Positions 60,485 to 64,000 of a stretch of DNA of 64,000 nt are shown here, piece by piece. The stretch covers positions 1-64,000 of the forward strand of contig CAVVSK010000014.1 in the NCBI GenBank assembly GCA_963750965.1, in the 5' to 3' direction. The stretch comes from CANKHA01 sp963750965 (GTDB lineage Bacteria; Pseudomonadota; Alphaproteobacteria; Rhizobiales; Xanthobacteraceae). Position 1 is the first letter of the stretch. Each line of letters opens with the position of its first letter. Both the position numbers and the translations under genes were made by a program. A model generated the notes under the pieces. It was given only the letters and a program-made list of their open reading frames with translations. It made no database searches and was not told the origin of the DNA.

Positions 60485-61186
60485 ATGAAAGATGATCCGA
60501 GTGGTGACGCGACGAAACAGGATCACGGCCGGAGGACTTTCAGCCGGCTTTGTCGCGAGGACGAGCGGGCCGTGAGCGGCAGTCAGTCACCGCTGCGAGA
60601 AAATGCCGGGGAGGGGCCGGCCGCACCGTTCGTTCCTCCCTCGGGCGACGAGCCCGAGGCGCGCGAGGACCCCGACCGCGACCTGGTGGAGCGGGCTTGC
60701 GCTGGGGATCGCCGCGCGTTCGACGCGCTACTGAGGCGACACTATGATCGCGTTCACCGGGTCGCCTGGCGGCTGACCGGTTCGCACGCTGATGCGCAGG
60801 ACATTGCCCAGGACGTCTGCTGTACCCTGGTCGAGAAGATCGGCACGTTCCGCGGACAGTCCAGGTTCACCACCTGGCTCATGGGCATCGTGATCAATGC
60901 GTGCCGCGATCACGGCCGCCGTCGCGGGACGTGGACGCGGGCCAAGGACGGTCTGCTGGTGCTCGCGCGCATCGCCCATCAGCCCGATGGCCGGGATCTC
61001 TACCGGCAGACCTGGCTGGCGAGCGAACTGGCCCGCCTCGACCCGCTGCTGCGGGAAACGGTCGTGTTCGTCATCAGCGAGGACATGACCCATGCGGAAG
61101 CGGCGCGCGCGCTCGGCGTGGCCGAATCGACCGTGTCCTGGCGACTGCACGAGGCGAGACGGCAATTGAGTACGGATCAGGAATGA
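60485..61186 (+). CDS. ECF-type RNA polymerase sigma factor
   Basis: 233 aa from ATG 60485, or about 204 aa from GTG 60571 (VSGSQSPLREN); the choice is unsure. Region 2 has FDALLRRHYDRVHRVAWRLT followed by GSHADAQDIAQDVCCTLVEK; region 4 has HAEAARALGVAESTVSWRLH. It is likely held by an anti-sigma factor; the following membrane-anchored TPR gene is a candidate. This sigma/TPR/VWA set begins right after the EF-G fragment, suggesting it came in as a block. Confidence 0.88.
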   Translation: MKDDPSGDATKQDHGRRTFSRLCREDERAVSGSQSPLRENAGEGPAAPFVPPSGDEPEAREDPDRDLVERACAGDRRAFDALLRRHYDRVHRVAWRLTGSHADAQDIAQDVCCTLVEKIGTFRGQSRFTTWLMGIVINACRDHGRRRGTWTRAKDGLLVLARIAHQPDGRDLYRQTWLASELARLDPLLRETVVFVISEDMTHAEAARALGVAESTVSWRLHEARRQLSTDQE

Positions 61187-61312
61187 TGCTCGTGACCGGC
61201 ATTGACTTGCTTGCACCTGTATCGAGGGACTCGCGATGGTTTCGCACCGTCGGTTCCAAGGAATGCGGGTTACCGGGCGTCCCATGGGTCGGGAAGCCGT
61301 TATCGAGCAGCG

Positions 61313-62224
61313 ATGATCAACGAGGACCGAATGGACTCCGAGCATAATATGGCCGGTCGGCTGCCCGAGCCTCCGGCGCCTTCGCCCGAGGTGCGCGAAG
61401 CCGCCATCGCGCGGGCGCTGCAGCAGTTCGACCGCGCGCACCAGGAATCCGTGCGGGATTCCGGACCGCGGCAGCCGGCGCGCGCAGCGCGCGGGCGAAT
61501 GACGCTCGGGAGCCCGTCCGTCCGCACCCTCGTGGCCGCAAGTGTCGCCGCCTTTATCGCGGTGCCTGTGGGATGGCTCTATCTCAAGGACGCGCAACAC
61601 CTCGAAGGCCATCAGATCGCGGCGAAAATGGAACCGGAGAAGAGGACGCCGGAGCCGCCGCCAGCCCCCGCGCCGCCGGCCGCTGCTCCCGCTCCGTCCG
61701 TTGCGACCGTCCCCGATGCTGCAACGGCTCCGCCCGCGGTGTCCTTTGGACGCGTCCCGTCTACTGCGCCGGCCACGTCCCTTGCACCCGCTGAGCCAGC
61801 CGCGCCAGCCCCACGTGCCGCACGGCGCAGCGAGCAACCGCCCGCTACGGACGCGCCGGGAGCCGATTCGCGGGCGCACCGCTCGGCGGGCGCGGTCGCC
61901 ACCAGCGAGGGCGCTCTCGGCGCCTGCAGCACAGGCAATCCACAAGGCAGGATCACCGGCTGCACGCGCATCATCGAGGACCGCGCGAGAGGCACAGCCG
62001 ATCGCCGACAAGCCTTCCTCGAGCGGGGAATGGCGTATGCACAGCGGGGCGAGCTCGACCGCGCCATCGGCGACTTCACCGAGTCGATCAAGCTCGATCC
62101 CGGCAACGCAGCCGCCTTCTACAACCGCAGCCTCGCCTACCGTGCAAAGGGCGAGCACGACCGTGCCAGAGCCGACTGCACTCAGGCGAGCGGACTCAAT
62201 GTGGGATACCGTTCCCGCTGCTGA
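61313..62224 (+). CDS. Membrane-anchored proline-rich TPR protein, possible anti-sigma factor
   Basis: 303 aa (297 from ATG 61331, which has GAGG upstream). A cytoplasmic N terminus (LPEPPAPSPEVREAAIARAL) of about 60 residues, one transmembrane helix (TLVAASVAAFIAVPVGWLYL), then a long Pro/Ala-rich periplasmic linker. Two TPR units at the C terminus contain RAFLERGMAYAQRGELDRAI-like and AFYNRSLAYRAKGEHDRARA segments. The layout (short cytoplasmic part, single helix, outer interaction domain) resembles anti-sigma factors, and the gene follows the sigma gene. This role is inference. Confidence 0.72.
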   Translation: MINEDRMDSEHNMAGRLPEPPAPSPEVREAAIARALQQFDRAHQESVRDSGPRQPARAARGRMTLGSPSVRTLVAASVAAFIAVPVGWLYLKDAQHLEGHQIAAKMEPEKRTPEPPPAPAPPAAAPAPSVATVPDAATAPPAVSFGRVPSTAPATSLAPAEPAAPAPRAARRSEQPPATDAPGADSRAHRSAGAVATSEGALGACSTGNPQGRITGCTRIIEDRARGTADRRQAFLERGMAYAQRGELDRAIGDFTESIKLDPGNAAAFYNRSLAYRAKGEHDRARADCTQASGLNVGYRSRC

Positions 62225-62526
62225 TGGATGCCGCTCATTAGAGCGAGATGACTTTTCTTCGAGTCGCCATCTCGCTCTGACTTATTGTTGGAGCATGATC
62301 CCCCGGGTCGAGCCCGAGGGCATGCTTTTCCGAAAACCGGTATCCGCCCCGGATCAAGTCCGGGGCAGGCTTTTCGGGATCATGCTCTAGCGCGCCGCTT
62401 ATAGCGGCTGCCCGTACGACGACAATCGCGGAAAAAAATCTGCCGGCGTTGCCAAGGATCCGGGATGGGTCGTCCGTCTCAGTGACAGACCCGCATTCAT
62501 CCCGCAGGGTTGTAACGGAGGGAGAC
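62225..62526. other. 302-bp gap with a palindromic repeat
   Basis: No gene. It contains the repeat at 62291-62389 and ends with the GGAGGGAGAC ribosome-binding site of the VWA gene. Confidence 0.5.
62291..62389. repeat. Palindromic GAGCATGATCC...GGATCATGCTC repeat
   Basis: Inverted ends GAGCATGATCCC and GGGATCATGCTC, with CGAAAACCGG and CCCCGGATCAAGTCCGGGG between. This type is widespread in Hyphomicrobiales intergenic DNA (general knowledge). Confidence 0.7.
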
Positions 62527-64000
62527 ATGAAATCCGCGATCCTGGCCCTGTGGGCCGCCATCATCATGCTTATGAGCACGCTTTCTGCCGCTGCCAGCCC
62601 GGTGTTCGATGCCTTCCGGTCTCTGTGCGGCGACAATCGGGCAGATCGCGCTGCCGCCTTGCAGCGTGCCGACGCGAACGGCTGGGTTCGGCTCCCGCAC
62701 GATCAGATCGCTAGGCTCGCTGCCAGCACTGGCCTCAAGCAAGCAGACGGGCGCGTGCTTTCCAGCGGCCAGCAACGCATGATCCTGATGACAGGGATCA
62801 GGGTCCAGAACCGGGGAAACCAGGCGGTCGAGCATCAGTTCTGCGGGATTTCCGCTTCACCAGGCGGCGGCACCGACCTCGAGCATTCGGCGTCGCGATG
62901 GGCTGCGGTGCCGCCGATGGAGCAGCCAAGTGCTCCGGCCGGCGCGAAGGTCTACGCGTTCGTCGACCATCTCGGACATCACCCGATCGAGGGCTCGGTC
63001 CAAACGGGCGGAGCGTTCATGCTGACGGTCATCGTCGCGTCCGGCGGCGACGCGGTCGCACTGGAAGCAATTCCGCGCGCCCATGTCGGCAGCTGGACGG
63101 CGCCGCAGTTGCCGGGAGAGCAGATTGTGAGGGCACTGCCGCCCGCGCCGACGCGCGCCGCACCCAGGACCGAGCCGACTGCGCCTCTGAAGATGGATGT
63201 CCTCGGCAACCGTCCCGAATCCTACGCGAAAGAACCCGCAAGGGTCGCTCAGCAGCCCTTGTCATCCGGTCCGCGCGCAATCGAAATCGCGCCGCCGCAG
63301 GAGTCGATCGGGCGTGACCAGTTTGCCGGCGCTGCCGAGAATGGATTCCGCATCGCGCGGGAGGCACCGGTCTCGACCTTCTCCATCGATGTCGACACCG
63401 CCTCATATTCGTTCGTCCGCGCCTCGCTCAACCGCAACGTCCTGCCGCAGCCAGCGGCGGTGCGGACCGAGGAGCTCGTCAACTATTTCCCCTACGCGTA
63501 TGAGGCGCCGTCCTCCGCCACCGAGCCGTTCCGCACGACGGTCGCGGTGTTTCCCAATCCCTGGGCCGAAGGCCGCAAGCTCGTGCGGATCGGGATCAAG
63601 GGTTATGCGGTTCAGGTAGCGACGCGACCGCGTGCAAACCTCGTCTTCCTGATCGACACCTCGGGCTCGATGAATGCCCCCAACCGGCTGCCGCTGGTAA
63701 AGCAGTCGCTCACGATGCTGCTGACGCAGCTCCAGGCCAGTGATCGCGTGTCGATCGTTACCTATGCGGGCCGGGCCGGCATCGCGCTCGAACCGACCGC
63801 CGCTTCCGAGAAGACGAAGATTCTGGGCGTGATCGAGCAGCTCGGTGCTTCCGGCAGCACCGCCGGCGGCGAGGGCATTCGCCAGGCCTATGCACTGGCC
63901 GAGCAGAATTTCGATGCCGACGGGGTCAATCGGGTGATTCTCGCCACCGATGGCGACTTCAACGTCGGCATCACCGACAGGAACGAATTGAAGGGCTTCG
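62527..64000 (+). CDS. VWA-domain (YfbK-like) protein with novel N-terminal region, truncated by the window end
   Basis: At least 491 residues, open to the last base. A signal peptide (residues 1-24, TLSAAA) and an N-terminal periplasmic domain of about 180 residues (PVFDAFRSLCGDNRADRAAA onward) with two Cys. A linker follows, then the YfbK-type pre-domain (VSTFSIDVDTASYSFVRASL; TEELVNYFPY) and a VWA domain from about residue 370 with the MIDAS motif DTSGSM and the later ATDGDFNVGI. GGAGG precedes the ATG. Secreted or periplasmic metal-dependent adhesion domain. Such VWA genes are often linked to ECF sigma factors. Confidence 0.85.
   Translation, partial: MKSAILALWAAIIMLMSTLSAAASPVFDAFRSLCGDNRADRAAALQRADANGWVRLPHDQIARLAASTGLKQADGRVLSSGQQRMILMTGIRVQNRGNQAVEHQFCGISASPGGGTDLEHSASRWAAVPPMEQPSAPAGAKVYAFVDHLGHHPIEGSVQTGGAFMLTVIVASGGDAVALEAIPRAHVGSWTAPQLPGEQIVRALPPAPTRAAPRTEPTAPLKMDVLGNRPESYAKEPARVAQQPLSSGPRAIEIAPPQESIGRDQFAGAAENGFRIAREAPVSTFSIDVDTASYSFVRASLNRNVLPQPAAVRTEELVNYFPYAYEAPSSATEPFRTTVAVFPNPWAEGRKLVRIGIKGYAVQVATRPRANLVFLIDTSGSMNAPNRLPLVKQSLTMLLTQLQASDRVSIVTYAGRAGIALEPTAASEKTKILGVIEQLGASGSTAGGEGIRQAYALAEQNFDADGVNRVILATDGDFNVGITDRNELKGF

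Noticed and set aside
60728..62158. 476-residue minus-strand frame
   Set aside because: Antisense of the sigma factor and TPR protein genes, which have recognisable domains.

Overview
The window is chromosomal DNA of an alphaproteobacterium, most likely order Hyphomicrobiales and close to the Bradyrhizobium/Xanthobacteraceae group. The evidence is high GC with strong third-position GC bias, Omp25/RopB-type outer membrane proteins, a DUF1236 protein, a CsbD protein, several Bug-family binding proteins, palindromic intergenic repeats of the type seen in these genomes, and promoter motifs resembling the alphaproteobacterial EcfG and CtrA sites. No species can be named from the sequence alone.

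Layout. 0-12 kb: a LysR regulator divergent from a Bug-type binding protein, then a minus-strand operon (Rieske protein, small protein, amidohydrolase, double cupin) that looks catabolic, then stand-alone receptors, two L,D-transpeptidases, a secreted protein with an internal duplication, and an LtrA-type membrane protein. 12.9-23.2 kb: two divergent c-type cytochrome operons, now separated by about 6 kb of foreign-looking DNA. That segment is bounded by an exact 31-bp direct repeat and carries a third L,D-transpeptidase, a TenA protein, a small wHTH-like protein, an HD-domain protein, decayed genes and dispersed repeats. 23.7-29.5 kb: small secreted and stress-type proteins, with a clear EcfG-like promoter. 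29.6-34.4 kb: a divergent AcnA-type aconitase, a Bug binding protein and a GntR/FadR regulator, probably a tricarboxylate-use module. 34.5-38.1 kb: small lineage-specific proteins and a 1.4-kb islet between a truncated and an intact tRNA-Glu(CTC).

38.1-60.1 kb is the conserved core: HerA-like ATPase, RluD-like pseudouridine synthase, rpoH, purA, serA, serC, two Omp25-like proteins, glmM, an FMN-dependent alpha-hydroxy-acid oxidase, pcm, a CBS protein, aroE, a ROK protein and a DUF421 protein. Four of these conserved genes are broken only by single-base insertions, which points to consensus error or very recent decay. At 60.1-60.3 kb a 3' scrap of an elongation-factor-G-like gene marks a rearrangement boundary. 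Beyond it lie an ECF sigma factor, a membrane-anchored proline-rich TPR protein (possible anti-sigma) and a von Willebrand factor A protein with an unusual N-terminal domain, which runs off the window end.

The best candidates for something undescribed are the sigma/TPR/VWA module past 60.3 kb, the 6-kb segment between 31-bp direct repeats, and the integrase-free islet at tRNA-Glu.
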